Assembly (NCBI GenBank): GCA_029718625.1
Contig: CM056387.1
Span: 38,902,512-38,966,511, forward strand
Direction: 5' to 3'
Source: Synaphobranchus kaupii
Lineage: Eukaryota > Chordata > Actinopteri > Anguilliformes > Synaphobranchidae
Length of the DNA stretch: 64,000 nt
Shown here: in pieces, positions 24,421 to 37,140 of the stretch
Position numbering within the stretch: the stretch's first letter is position 1
Layout: every line of letters begins with the position of its first letter
Program-made: the position numbers and the translations under genes
The notes under the pieces: model-generated
Databases searched by the model: none
Seen by the model: only the letters and a program-made list of their open reading frames with translations
Told to the model about the DNA's origin: nothing

Positions 24421-25392
24421 GGCTTAGGAGGAATGAACTCCCCGGAAATATGGACGGCAACGCGTGAAGCGCAGGCATATGCGCCTTTTAAATTGTTTTT
24501 TTTTCTTTTTTTCTCCTCTCTCTTTCTCTTTCTCTCTTACTCTCTCATTCAAGAGATCTTTCTTTTTTTTTTTCCCCCACTTGCTGAATTTAACCTCAGA
24601 TTATACATAAAAACACTTGATTTCGGTGAGGGGGAGGGGGGTGGGGCGGTTGAATAGGCTTAGTTCTGACCGTAACCGCGCCGTCTTGCCGTTTTTCATT
24701 CCGGCTGTAGGTGTGCCGCGCTGACAACCGTCGAAAACCGTTCGGACACACTCGCGGTCTTGAAGTCACAGAGTACGCTCGGTGATATGTGTGAACGCGG
24801 CAACACCTTCAGAGCAGACAAGTGTCTTTGGCATCAGGGGTTTAAAAAAAAAAAAGAAAACACAATTTTTTTGTGTTGGGTGGAAAGCAGGTGGAACAAA
24901 TCTAGAAAGGGAAGAAAAGCAGCGTGGTTTGGAACCCGTAGCCACAGTGCTGGCACATTTATTGGAAGATTCATCTTTGGGGCGACAGAGAGATATTTGC
25001 CAACAATCTTTCGTCCCATTGCCTCGCTGTCTGTCTGTGTAGTTTTCTCGAAACGTCTGTCAGCGTAATCTGTACACATCTAATCTCTTTTTTGTTGTTG
25101 TTGTAGAGGCCGCGCACGGGGCACGACGCGCCTCTGTTTTTAAACGTCTTTTCCTTCGCTTTTGGAGTGGCGATCCAGAGCCCGGAGAAACCTATCTTTC
25201 GGCTTCATCGGCCCTGTCTGTAGCAAGAGACGGCCAGATAACCATCATATCTGCCACCACTGATTCCTAACGTTTTCATCTGGGGAGGAACGGGGGGAAG
25301 GGGGGGTTCTGCTAGTTGTGCCGTCACTTACTCTCCGTCACCCTTCTTGTAGTTTTGTTTTCTTTTTCCATTCCTTTTCTTTCCACATATTT

Positions 25393-25402
25393 TCTCTCTC
25401 TC

Positions 25403-25454
<52 letters not shown>

Positions 25455-25468
25455 GCTCTCTCTCTCTT
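25393..25468. repeat. (CT)n microsatellite
   Basis: Long CT run with single G, T and CG interruptions. Confidence 0.95.
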
Positions 25469-25609
25469 CCAGAATCTTCATTTGCGGGCAGCTGACAGCT
25501 TCTTTCACTTTGCTTTGTCAGATTTTTTTTTCTCTTTTCTTTTTTTTCATCCACCCTTTTCCATCTGCTTTCGCTTTTGTTTGCTCCGGCCTTCTCTCAT
25601 CCCAACTTG

Positions 25610-25770
25610 ATAATGAGGAATTCAGGGTGACCCTGACCTCCATCAGCCCAGCAGCGACCTTTGACCCCGCCGCGTGACCTTCAGTCCCCGTTTTGACAGC
25701 TTGATTAATTACCCAGTGTTATGATTTATGAGTAAGCAGTATGTAAAAATAATAGACAACAGGTGGTCTT
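25610..25770. promoter_or_regulatory. Candidate conserved regulatory island
   Basis: GACAGCTTGATTAATTACCC, TTATGATTTATGAGTAAGC and three TGACC half-sites (TGACCCTGACC, TTTGACCCC, GTGACCTTCAG). TGACC is a nuclear-receptor half-site, relevant because NR2F1 neighbours ARB2A in vertebrates. Confidence 0.35.
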
Positions 25771-26483
25771 CAAAATGTTTTTTATTTTTTTATTTTTTAT
25801 TTTTTTTAAACTTTCTTTTTATTTTTAACTGATGGGGGGTTAGAGCAGTTTTTGGGGGATGTTTTCTTTCAGTTAGTTACTTTTTAACCTCAATTTCTGG
25901 AGGTTTGGAGCTAGCAGGCAAACTCTGTGTTTCAGGTACATAGAATATGGAATGTTTGATGCAGAAAAGATTGATTTGGCACTGCAGTTACGAAATCCCT
26001 TTTACTTTTCACTTTTCACTTTATATCATAATGGATTTTATGTTCTTGCAATAAGCCTGCGTTCTCAATCGTAAACGGTCAACTTATGCGACTCCGCTTG
26101 TGCGACCGCCGCTGCTGCAAATTCCGCGTTTTTCGTGTCGCGTCTACCGTAGACGGCCAAAATAATGGAGGGGGGTGTTTTTGAAACGGAGCCATGGCCA
26201 CGTTTACGTGCAACGCCGCAGCTTGGGACTTTGTAACCCAAAACGAAAGGCAGGCCCTCTGTGGCTTTCAGCCGACACAGTTACCGAGAGGCAGGAAGGA
26301 GCCGGCTTTACCGAACACCCCTCTCTCTCTTTTTCCCCAAGATAAATGTTTCAACGCGTGAACATCGTTTTAAAGTTACGTGGAGACGTACGGACCTGGA
26401 GGCGAGCGGGGTGGGCAGGAGGGATGTGTGGGCAAATGCACACCAAGAACCAACAACAGAATCAGCATCTTCCTATCTCTCAC

Positions 26484-26484
26484 T

Positions 26485-26543
<59 letters not shown>
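26484..26543. repeat. (CT)n microsatellite
   Basis: Nearly uninterrupted CT run of about 28 units. Confidence 0.96.
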
Positions 26544-26544
<1 letters not shown>

Positions 26545-26934
26545 ATTCTCGCTCTATCTGGCTCCAGCTCTCAGGCCAAAATAACAGGTCGGAGGTCAAG
26601 GGATTCCACTTTAACCTCTGACCCCCGAGGTCACGGGGGGCCGGGGTGTTCATCAAGATTAATACCCGAGTCCGGACACTGGACACTCATTATTCCGGCT
26701 CCGCCAGGCAAGACGGATTTAAAAGGATATGAAATTTTAGCATCCTGTGTGTCCACAGCCTTGTCAGGCAACCAATCTGGACATAATGTCTAGATTAACA
26801 GGGGCGGAATCTCAATACCAGGGGCCCGCTTGCCTCTTTTCTTTCTCTCTCTCTCTCTCTTTCACTTGTTTTCTTTGGCGGCGGGTTCCAGCGACTCGCT
26901 ACTCGCGCGCCGCCGTCCCCGAGCTGCGGCAAGA

Positions 26935-27320
26935 GAACCGCGCAAAGCAAATATTTCTCGATTGTATTAATTAGCTGCCGTACCTGACGCCGTCTGCCCG
27001 AAACGCTTAGCGCTGTCTTTGTACGGGTATTTCGTAATCTCGTGATTACGCTGACCTCGTTCTATTTCCGTACTTTAACGTTCCCGGGAACGGCAGCGCA
27101 ACAATTCCCAGCTGCAATTAAAATCAAAAAACATAAACAGAAAAAGAAAATCATTAAGATGTTATAGTAACAACAATTAGAAGGATATAATATGATGTGA
27201 TCGTGGGCTAATTTACATGAAATGACAATGGATAATACAATTATGTAATAATTATTGTGGCTACAGTCGTATCACGTGCGGTTCCTGTGATTAGAGACGA
27301 GCTCTTGTTGAGAGTGGGAA
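26935..27320. promoter_or_regulatory. Candidate conserved regulatory island
   Basis: Non-repetitive AT-rich sequence including GATTGTATTAATTAGCTGCC, GGGCTAATTTACATGAAATG, TACAATTATGTAATAATTAT and GTATCACGTGCGG. Confidence 0.3.
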
Positions 27321-27427
27321 ACAAATATCATTGTGCAATTTGCTAACTGAAGCCTTTGTTAACATGTTATTGGAGAAATACAGTGTAGGTATCAGTGTCT
27401 GTTCCCCTGATGTGACACAGAAGATGA

Positions 27428-27660
27428 AAACACACACACACTCACACACACGCAAACACACTCATGTAAAAGTTTTATGTACACCTGCGCACACTTCTAC
27501 ATACATGCACACTCGCGTACATGCACACAGACACACGCACGCGCGCACACACACAGACACACACACACATAAAAACAACTCTGACACACTCGCTCACACA
27601 AACCACACACAACGGATGCGTGTATGGAAAGTCATCCGCACACACACACATCCGCAAATG
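27428..27660. repeat. CA-rich tract
   Basis: Short AC runs broken by TC, TG and GC; looks like a degraded CA array. Confidence 0.85.
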
Positions 27661-28031
27661 CTCTCTTGCTGACACGCGTCGCGGGTGTTCACTGTAACAG
27701 TTTGTGTGTTACAGTACAGTCATTGGCCCTGCGGTATACTGTGTACTCTACCGTGTACTGCGATGTGCTGCGCTGTTCTGCACATGCCCAGTGCTGTAGG
27801 TGAGAAGAGGTGTTTATGGAAGGCCTGTCGCCCGCTCTGGCGTGTTGAGACGGTGCATATGGAGCCGTGCTCGCCACCTGACTGCGGAATCCTCTGGAAC
27901 ACGCCGTGCCGCGTTTCTGGAGAGGGGTACGGCACGTTCTTCTTACCCCTCCCCCCCACATACCACTTCCATATGAGAATTGAAGGGGGGCTGCATCACT
28001 TAATTAAAAATAAATTACATATGTAAGTCTG

Positions 28032-28060
28032 TGTGTATATATATATATATATATATACAT
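28032..28060. repeat. (TA)n microsatellite
   Basis: TA run flanked by GTGTGTG and ACACACGCAC. Confidence 0.94.
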
Positions 28061-28159
28061 ACACACGCACACATACAGACATGCATACTTATATAAAGAC
28101 AACTGTATTGTTTGTGTGTGCGTGCACGCCTTCAGCGCGTTCCATTGTGTTTACGCGGC

Positions 28160-28380
28160 TCTGTTTAGCGTTTCTTGTAGTGCGCCGGAGGCCCGCGCGG
28201 CATTGTGGGAAGGCTCCTCCAGGCAGACCCGGGTCGCCCTCGGAGGGGGCTGTTAACCCCTCGGCAGGAGCGGATCCCCAGGCGAACGGCGCGGCTTCAC
28301 CCCCGGAAAGTGTACGCGGGCGGCGCGCCGAGCCGAGCCGCCGCCGGGATGCGCTCGCCATCGTTCGCCTTTGAAACCTC
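28160..28380. other. CpG-rich patch
   Basis: Dense CpG including GGCGGCGCGCCGAGCCGAGC. No coding signal was recognised; possible CpG island or GC-rich regulatory element. Confidence 0.45.
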
Positions 28381-28735
28381 CCGCTTCAAAAAAAATACAA
28401 AAAAAATAAGGGAGGGAAATAAATCGTGCCCCTCTGCGCCGCTCTCCTGGATCTGGCGGCACCGGGCATCCCGATCTCGAAAACTAGCACTCCGGGCCCC
28501 CCACAGACGACACATGGGGGAAGACCGATTAGCATCTGGCTCACTGCCTCCCCCCACCCCCACCCGCTTACCGCAGTTTGATTTATACATTAAATAGTTG
28601 GACAAGAATATCGGGAGGCACCTATCATTCTATGATCTATATCTCCCATCTCCCTCATTAAAAATGCATGTGTATGCTGAGGGGAAACAATATAGAAATA
28701 TAAATCAAAATGCTTAAGGCGTAACGATAATATTC

Positions 28736-28750
28736 CCCCCCCCCCCCCCC

Positions 28751-28799
<49 letters not shown>

Positions 28800-28800
28800 C
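28736..28800. repeat. Poly-C run joined to (CT)n
   Basis: Seventeen C (28736-28752) run straight into a CT microsatellite (28753-28798). Confidence 0.95.
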
Positions 28801-29679
28801 TCTTTACCTCTGGATTTTCTTTGTCTTTTTCCACCCATTGTTCCCGCGTGCGGCTGTGATCTTTTATTTAGAGTGAGATGCTGGAGGTGTGTGTGGGGGG
28901 GGGGGGGGGGCGTCGGAGTCAAGGTACAGTTAAGGAATGTCAACACCCGGGGGTGGGGGGGGGGTTAGCCTCTCCTGTTTACTCCCAAAGACTTGCATAC
29001 GTTTTGCCTTTAATAGGGCAACCATTGCTCAACCTACAGTGGAGCTGAAACGCCGCTGCTCGACAGTCTAGTACACTCTCTGGGACTGTCGTACGAATGG
29101 AAAAAGAGATAATGATAGCGCTCAGTTGTTTAAAATATATATTATTCATTTATTTATGCATTTATTTTTAGAAAGTGCAGTTTTTTTTTGTTTGTGTTCA
29201 TGCGTGTCAGTTGTTAGTTGTAAAACTTTTATTCTGAAGGAGTTACCTTGATGAGCATTGGTATAATAATAATTATTCTAAACTTTATTATTTATTACTA
29301 TTATAATCGCTTGTGTTGATAGTATCCACACAAAATTAACGTGCAATAACAATACTTTGTTGCGTCTTTTTTGGTTTAGCACATTTGTACTTTACAGAAT
29401 AATAGCGGATATTTGAAGTTAAAAATAAATATTTGATCGTATACATGGCTCGGTGGGTTGTTCCAGTCGCTGAGGTGTAGTTAATGTTAGTCTGGCCATG
29501 TTTACACTGAGGTTTCAGCAAACAATTGACATGTTGTCCTCCTGTAAAAGTTGACAAATGACTTCTGTAACATTTACTTACACAATCAATAGCTTTGACA
29601 AATTTCACTTGTCTGATGATTTATGTGAGTCCGGCCCAGTGTTTGCTGTGGAGAGAACAGATTAGGTTCCAGGCCCTGG

Positions 29680-29745
<66 letters not shown>

Positions 29746-29893
29746 AACACACACATACGCACACTCACGCAGCCACACACACACACACACACACACACAG
29801 GCACACACGCACACACACACACAGGAACACGCACATACGCACACTCACGCAGCCACACACAGTCACACAGTCACACTGGCACACACACACAAG
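29680..29893. repeat. CA array with internal segment duplication
   Basis: A long (AC)n run (29683-29741) is followed by two near-identical segments containing CAGGAACAC, CATACGCACACTCACGCAGC and CACACACA, at about 29741-29786 and 29821-29863. Confidence 0.85.
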
Positions 29894-29966
29894 TTCATAA
29901 GAAATGCACGAAGGCTAACAGGAGACTGCTAACTGAGTGTCCGGGGAACGGGGCCACCCGCGTCTG

Positions 29967-30032
29967 CCTCACGCGCACACACACACATATACACATACAC
30001 ACATACACACATACACACACGCACGTGCACGT
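29967..30032. repeat. CA array
   Basis: AC runs with CATATACACATACACACATA variants, ending GCACGTGCACGTG. Confidence 0.9.
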
Positions 30033-30039
30033 GTGGCCG

Positions 30040-30425
30040 CACCACTTCACGCCGCCTATCGGAGCCAGCATTGATCACCCTTCCGGTCGGGCCGTTTATT
30101 CAAATGATGTAACAGTAATGCATTAAGAAAGGCCATAAAACGGCAGCTAAACAGAATTGATATGGCCGCTCTCCCCAGGTGGAGCTCTGATGTATTGCGG
30201 CCACCCGTGTTTTATGTCCGCGCGCCGGTGATGCATCTCGGCGGTATTTAAGGACAGGGCTAATGCCGCATCTGTCACTGTGGCAGCAGAGAAGGCGGAG
30301 CGCGGCCATAAGGGGGCGCCGGTGATGGGCAGTATTGACTGATATCGGGCCGGGAGATCAGCGTTACTGTCCCAGAAAGAACGGAGTGATAAGAGCTTGA
30401 AGGCCTTGTTCTTAATTCTGCCCCT
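30040..30425. promoter_or_regulatory. Candidate conserved regulatory island
   Basis: Nearly 400 bp of complex sequence with TTTATTCAAATGATGTAACA, GTAATGCATTAAGAAAGGCC, CAGAATTGATATGGCCG, GTGATGCATCTCGGCGG, GCATTGATCACCC and CCATAAGGGGGCGCC. The last contains a GGGGGCGCC motif reminiscent of a CTCF core. No coding frame recognised. Confidence 0.4.
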
Positions 30426-31109
30426 TAATGACCAAGCATAGGAACCGTGGTGCGAGTGTGGGGCTGTGTGTGGCGGGGGCGCGGGTAGGTAGCTCCTCCC
30501 ATTTTACCCTCAGTGTTAGAAAATGGCACCTGACTTAATTGTGTGATATTCAATATCTATTAAGTTTTTTTTTCTTTAGTCCTTCTCCAAATATACTTTC
30601 TTTTCCTGTGTTTTTTTCTCTATTTTGTACTTGGCGGACGGAGGGGGGGGGTTTGGTGGGGTGCATGTTCCGGAGATATGAGGCGGTGAATCTCTTGTAC
30701 GCGTCAGACTCGCATGAAATAAAATAAAAATTGTTAATGGCGATAGAAGCGAGCGAGAGAATGGCACCGCTAGCATGAGGAAACGTAGCAGGTTGCGAAC
30801 GCGGGGCTTGCTCACCGTTGACGTCTGTCTGGAGGTGCTTAAAATAAACAAGTCCACGGAAAAACAAAAGCAAGCGAGAGAAGAAGGGAGGGGGGTAGGA
30901 AAAATGGAAAGAACAGACATGAAAAGAAAACGCACAGGGGAATGAGAAGTTCTAAGACTTTTCAGGCATCCTCTGTGAGGGAAGTTCACTTTGAACTCCT
31001 TTACAATTTCTAAAACATTTCACAGATCATGTTGTGAATAATATGAATATAAATGTTTATTTTTTTCTGCAAAGGTTAAATATTATAATTTTTATTATTA
31101 TGATAGTAA

Positions 31110-31272
31110 TTATTATTACCCTAATTACTATTGTTTGTTCTTTTAGTTAGTTTTTTTTTACCACTAATGCTACCACTACTCCTGATAGTAATAATAATTA
31201 TTATTACACTAATTAGTATTGTTTGTAATTTTTCCCACTAATGTTACGGCTACTCCTGTTAGTAATTATCAT
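31110..31272. repeat. Diverged tandem duplication, about 85-90 bp
   Basis: Two adjacent copies contain ATTAC-CTAATTA-TATTGTTTG, then CCACTAATG-TAC, CTACTCCTG and TAGTAAT. The copies start near 31113 and 31201 and differ at many sites. Confidence 0.7.
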
Positions 31273-31517
31273 CATAATAAGAATAATAATAATAAACTGC
31301 TTTTAACATGTAATATGTTTTTCAGACAAAAGTTCACTTTAGAAATACCACAGTGCCCAATTTTGATTGCTAAGCCTTTCATTGCTGCTTTTTACAGTTT
31401 TCATCAGTTTTGAATGAAAGTTTTTGCGATAAGAACATGACTTTATCTAGCTGCGTTAAGCCTGCACTTTCAATGGGTGTGTTTGAGCTCCCTAGTTTAG
31501 GACTGTTGACCTTATTT

Positions 31518-31605
31518 CGCTCGTCGGAACAAAACCTTCTGTGGAGACAGGTTTTCTGGACACTCGTCAGAACAAAAACTTCTGCGGAGACAGGTTTTCT
31601 GTTAA
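31518..31605. repeat. Direct repeat around GGAGACAGGTTTTCTG
   Basis: CGGAACAAAACCTTCTGTGG with AGACAGGTTTTCTG and CAGAACAAAAACTTCTGCGG with AGACAGGTTTTCTG lie about 42 bp apart. Confidence 0.8.
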
Positions 31606-32362
31606 GGACCACAGACGTATAACTGTGGCCACCAATGCGGCTGTAATCACAAAGAATAATACGCTGGCGGCAAAACTGAACGCGCGCTCTGAATATGGCC
31701 GCTTGTAATTAAAGTGTTGCTGAAGGTTTCGACAAATGCCATTGATTGATATCACGGGATATGTTTGATGTTTTTTTAATTTTTTTTAGCAAGAGCACTT
31801 TTGATTTTGGCCCATAATGTTTTTATTTTTATTTTTTTATTTGAAAGTAAAATGTTCTGTAATTGTCGTCGCAATGTCATATACAATGGCTTTTTTAATT
31901 CATTTATTTTTTTAAACTCACTCAAGAAGTACTAACGTATGTTTATTTTTGCTACTTTTATTGAAAGTAAGCAGTGCGTTGCTGTAAGTGAATATATAAT
32001 AATAAGCACATATAATACAGAAAACAAAGTTTTCGTGTGAACCAAAAATATGTCGTAGAAGATATTGGCGTGTTGTGTTGTCAAATTCGAAAATCAAATG
32101 CCTCAGAAGTAAATAAAAGCATACTACACGAGGAACACTGACTGATTTGGTTCCAGCAAATAACTGTTTGATATTTGTTTCCTGTATACGTGGTGAGCGT
32201 ACAGAAGAACTGTTCAATGCTCCTTCTGTTGGTGTGGCCTCGTGAAGCGCAGCAAATAATGCATTTGAACATGTAAGCCAAACTTTATTTCTCAAATCGG
32301 ATTTGACTTCCGCTCCATAGCGTTTCCTTAGACGTGCCAAGATATTGTTCTCTGTGAGAGAG

Positions 32363-32398
<36 letters not shown>

Positions 32399-32640
32399 TT
32401 ACAATTGGGCTTCTGTTTGTATTTACTTCTGTTTGTATTTGGATTTGTGTGCATTGCATTTCTAACACGTGTGGATTTGTGTATGCTAATGCAACTGTGT
32501 GTGTGTGTGTGTCTATGTAAGTTTTGGCTTACCTGTATGTGGGTACGTTTGTCTACATGTGGTATACATTCAGATGTGTGTGTGTGTGTGCGCATTTGTG
32601 TGTATGTGTGTGTGTGCCCGCGTGCTTGTGTATTTTTATG
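32363..32640. repeat. TG-rich region
   Basis: Pure GT at 32366-32398 and shorter TG runs at 32499-32512 and 32575-32616. Confidence 0.9.
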
Positions 32641-32929
32641 TCTGAGACGGTAGTTGAGGAGGTCCTGAGTTATCTCCCTTCTCTATACCAGCTGGCATGT
32701 TTGTGCCGAGGGGCTTGGTGTAGGGGGTTGGGTACAGGGGGGGGGGGGGGGGGCACAGGGACTTAATCTGACAGTGAGTCCAAGTTGTGTGGTATTTGGG
32801 AGAGGGGGATAAAAGGATCGGGCTCGCTGAAAAAGAGCACGTAGAGCTACTGACGGACAAGGTCACGGAGAACAGGGTGGCCTTCGGAGCAGAGTCTAAT
32901 CTAAGCGGGGGAGGGCTGCATTTTATATT

Positions 32930-33400
32930 ACAGTGTTTACATTCCACGGCCCGGCCCTGCCTGACATGGCCGCGCGCTGTAATTAGGGCCTCTCCCTCTC
33001 GCTCCGCTCCGAGCGGAGAGGTTAAAGAGGGCCGAGCCGCTGAGCGTATACGCGGAGCCGCGACGTTCGTTCCCGTGCATATCCGCTCCTTTGTCTGTGA
33101 ACCGGGGCCTGCGACGCGCTCGTCTCCGTTTGAGCCGGCGTGCTTAACGTCGGTAGGGGTGAGGAGAGCCTCCGCTGTGGACGCTCGCGCGGGCGCTAGC
33201 GTGCGCGCGCGCAGTTGCCCTCTCGAGATCCCAGAGCCGAGCCCACCCCCCCCCCCCGCGTTTTGCCTCCAGACCGGTTGCTACGTGTCCTCTCCTCCTC
33301 TCCCTCCCATTGGACGGGGGCGCGCGGGGATCGCTCCCCCGCCTCGCGCCTGTTAAGCGGCGCCGGCCAATCGGCGCCGACCGATTCCCAGAACAGGAAG
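32930..33400. other. CpG-rich patch
   Basis: High CpG density from about 32945 to 33400, with CTCCGAGCGGAG, CGCGGAGCCGCGACG and GCGCGGGCGCTAGCGTGCGC segments. Its left edge includes an AT-rich TGTAATTAGG site. No exon was recognised. A CpG island or intragenic promoter is possible. Confidence 0.5.
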
Positions 33401-33520
33401 CAGCCCCGGACCCCGGCTCTCGCTGTCAGAAAATGGAGGAGCGGCGAAGGCGGGAGCTGCCAGCAGCCCGTTAGCAAACACACTCCCGCACTTTCTCACA
33501 TCCGTCCCCTTCTTCCTCTG

Positions 33521-33552
<32 letters not shown>
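33521..33552. repeat. (AC)n microsatellite
   Basis: AC run ending in CTCACAC. Confidence 0.94.
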
Positions 33553-34728
33553 AAGCGTGCACCCCCATCCGCAATCAGCCGTGCTTTGTACCTGTCAAGT
33601 GCCACGCTTTATACTCACACTCAGACTGGCGCCCGTGACGTGAAATATTCCACATCAAAGAAAAATAAAGCCACATAAATAGATAAAATGTAAGTCCGTC
33701 CGCTAGCCTTCTTAAACTTACCTTCTTTCAGCTGCATTTATTTCCCATTAAGCACTTTAAATGGGAGTATTTTAAACACACACACACGCACAGCATATAT
33801 ATGTATTTGTTTTTATTAATTAATTTTTACCTCATAGAAGGTCGTTTTTTTTTTTTCCTCCACTGGCCTCCAGTTTAGGAGGAGAGTTCAGTGTCTTTCA
33901 GAATGCTTCTGTTGTTCTCTTGTCTGGTTACAATGGAAAAGGTCCGTACATATTTGACCCCCGTAGTCTCTCTCTGATCCAACATAAACCCTTCAAACTG
34001 TAACCATTTACGCCATGTATCCCGAAATTTACACCTTGTATCCCGGAAATGTAATTCATTTTTTTCAATTTTGCTGAAGTACACTTCAATTAATTAGTGG
34101 TCTGACTAGGCTTCACTTAGGTAATATTTCATTTTATTGACATGTTTTTAAAAAAAAACCTATTAGAATTCAATCCATTGACAACATTTGAAAGAAACAT
34201 TCTGAAAATGGCATTTTGAGAAAGGGGAAAAAACCCCACAAACAAACGAACATACTTTGACCCTGAGAGAGCGGACCATAGCGATGGCGCCGGCGCAGAC
34301 CACATTTTTTAACAAACGCGGTTAGCCAAGGACGGGGTTCCTCGGCCATTGTTGCTTCCTCTGAAGGGAGACTACTGGTCTTAACTGGGGAGGGTGACGG
34401 GAGGAAAGACAGCCGGACAAAAGAGCACTTAACAGAGCGGCCGGAGCGCCCCGTCTCCCCCCCCGCCCCACCGAAGGCTGGAGTGACCTCTCTGACCCGG
34501 ACCCTGGCCCTGGACCACGGAACCGGGCCAGCCGGGAGGCTTTGTGAGGGGTTATGGGAAGGGTGCGGACCTCGTGAGGAGTGGAGGAGAGGCTCTCGGC
34601 TCTCGCCGATAATGCGCTCTCTGGACAAAGCGCTACCTTTGTGCCGATTCACAAGCCTGTCTGGCACAATCGAGCCCGACTGTCGCTGTCTGCTGCTATG
34701 AATCCTGAACAACCAATGACTCATTAAT

Positions 34729-34756
34729 GATGATAATAATAATAATAATAATAATA
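34729..34756. repeat. (AAT)n microsatellite
   Basis: TGATGATAATAATAATAAT run. Confidence 0.93.
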
Positions 34757-35320
34757 TCATCAGTATTGTGTTATGGTTGCAAATGAAAGGGATAAACACT
34801 CTTTTTGCTGTTTTTTTTTTTTGATGTTACCTACATTATTAACTAAATGAGTATATGAGCGGCCTGCTTTTGATGCATTGTGTATATCTGTGTGCATAGA
34901 TACACTGCATATGTCTGTCTTTGCTGTCATTAATGATCATTTTTATTGAGAAGTAATCGATTCTTTATTCCACAGAGGATATGCACTTGTACTGTAGAGC
35001 CCGCTGAAGAGTTAGTGCAGGAATAGGAACGGAGCAGACAACCCGTCCGTTTTTTTACGCACGCGTCCTTTTTTCAAACACGACGTACCGCAGCCATACG
35101 GAGGAGCACAAGAGTGAGCCCTGCCATCTCCGGCACCCCTCCGCTCTCTCCCCCTCTTTCTCTCTCTGTCTCTCCGCCGTCGTAATTGACGGGTAGACCC
35201 CCGGACATCAGCGGTCTGGTGGCCACGTGGCGGAAGCTCGTAATGGAGCGCCGTGCCCCGTCCTACACAAATGTGCTTCAGGTTGACGGAGCAGCTTTAA
35301 AGGTTACCCCAATAAAGTTA

Positions 35321-35399
35321 GGTGGCGGTTGGCGCGGGGGGTGGCGGTGGGGGCGGGGGTGGGGGGTGGCGGTGGGGGCGGGGGTGGGGGTGGGGGTAA
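35321..35399 (+). repeat. G-rich minisatellite, quadruplex-prone
   Basis: Two copies of GGTGGCGGTGGGGGCGGGGG separated by GTGGG, ending TGGGGGTGGGGGT. Many G-runs of five with 1-nt loops. Confidence 0.88.
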
Positions 35400-35564
35400 G
35401 GAGAAGGTGGGTGGAGCCTGGCTGCCCGTCATTCACGTGCACGGCCACCAGTGGGCAGTGTCACTAAGGGAGGAAAGGCTCGGATCGCCAGAAACTTTCC
35501 CACTGCGTTTGCCAACAAAGGGAGAACAGCCCGGACAAACTCACCATTTTAAACATTTAAAAGC

Positions 35565-37140
35565 CAGCTAAAGGACATCATTTCTCATTAAATATGTATA
35601 AAAACTCTTTTAATACCTGAGTGGTATTTTTTTTTGGTTGTTTGTCTTTTTTGTGGAAGGGACAATGAACCAAAAACACCCTCTCCAAAGTATTAATTAT
35701 AATAAAGACCTTCGGCTAAATGGGCACAATTGTGCGTTAATGCATCTGAGGTCTTATTGGGAAAAGCTAGTGTTTCAAATTGCATTAAACACTGTGGCGT
35801 GTGTGCATTTATTAATTATTTGTTTTTATTATTTTGTTTTGCATATGGAGAATATCAGCAGCAGTCTTTGAAGTGTTTTATTTTATTCAGTCTAGGGGAA
35901 TATATCTAGTAGTAAATGACTTTGCCACTTTGTTTTCCTGCTATATTTTCTTCCAATTTAAATTCTAAATTAGGTTCTGCAGAAGGGCTTGTGTATATAT
36001 AATCATGGAAGTGAAGAGTATAGTACTCTTTCTTAATATAAATACTGTTATTTTAATCGTTAATATATGCATGTTGTTTTGGTATGTTACCAGTAACTCT
36101 TTAGTTAATTAGAGCTCGGAATGTAAATGTTTGTTTTTGAGTACAGAGTTGGAAATTATAAAACCTATATCCACTTCTGTTTTTTGCTTGTCTGAAAATT
36201 AATATGAACATTGAAAACAACGTGCGTTTTACAACAAAATTAAATGCAGTACGTTTTCAAAAGTAAAGTCAAATGGTAAATTTTATCTTCTTTTTTTTTG
36301 TTCTTAAATAGTCATTAACAGCTTGGCCGTATTCGAAATGATCTTGAAACTTACAATTTATAATTTGATTTATTCAAGTTCTACACTATAATTTGATTTA
36401 ATGTGTTAGAATGTAGTGCATTTTAATACATTTAATGAAAGGATTAATTTTGCCTTTGCAGTTATGGAGGGAAGTGAGACAAGTATAATTTTATAATCTG
36501 CAGAACTGTGAATGTGTCATTTTGCTGTTGTCAACACAAATTCTGTTGAAGCCATATCGCGGAGAACAGATTTTTTATCACCCTGGCAGAATTGTCTGGT
36601 TTAAGGAGGGACCCACGGCTTTAACACTTATTAAAAAGCAGGAGAGGTGTAGCTGTCTGCTCAGATCTGGCTTCTGATGGCAAATTTGGGAGGCGTATCA
36701 GTTATTCCGGCTCATTACATTCAGCGGACTCTTAAAAACACTGTTTTGTCAGGATGGAAATTTATACACGGAATACGGTGTTTTTTTTGCAATCTGGCCA
36801 AACATGCTTACGAACATCTCCTCATTCTCAGTTTATTAACGATAAACAAACAAGGGTTTTTCTAAACCTGGGCGCGTTTAATTGAAATGTTTGATAGTTG
36901 TGTAAAACGTGGGATCAGGCGAAACTTGGGACCTGACTGGGGGAACATCACAGCGGGTTTTGAAGTCTGTTGGCAATTATTTGCAAAAACCTGTCGGCAT
37001 GGCAGCATATTTTTGCGTATTACCGCGGGATAAATACTTAAATGCAATAATAATAACGATAAATTTGTAAAATCAAATATGATTTTAGTTAATTGGCAAA
37101 AACAGATATTTATTTTGCTCGTTGTCTGGCATGCGAGTCA
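35565..37140. promoter_or_regulatory. AT-rich gene-free block with candidate regulatory core
   Basis: About 1.5 kb of AT-rich sequence, unusually free of long simple repeats for this window. The most structured part is 36540-36680 (AAGCCATATCGCGGAG, TTTTTTATCACCCTGGC, GGCTTTAACACTTATTAAAA, GGAGAGGTGTAGCTGTCTG). It may hold an enhancer about 1 kb upstream of the exon. Confidence 0.35.

Noticed and set aside
34170..34799. 209-codon minus frame
   Set aside because: No domain recognised, begins in AT-rich low-complexity sequence, composition like flanking intron.
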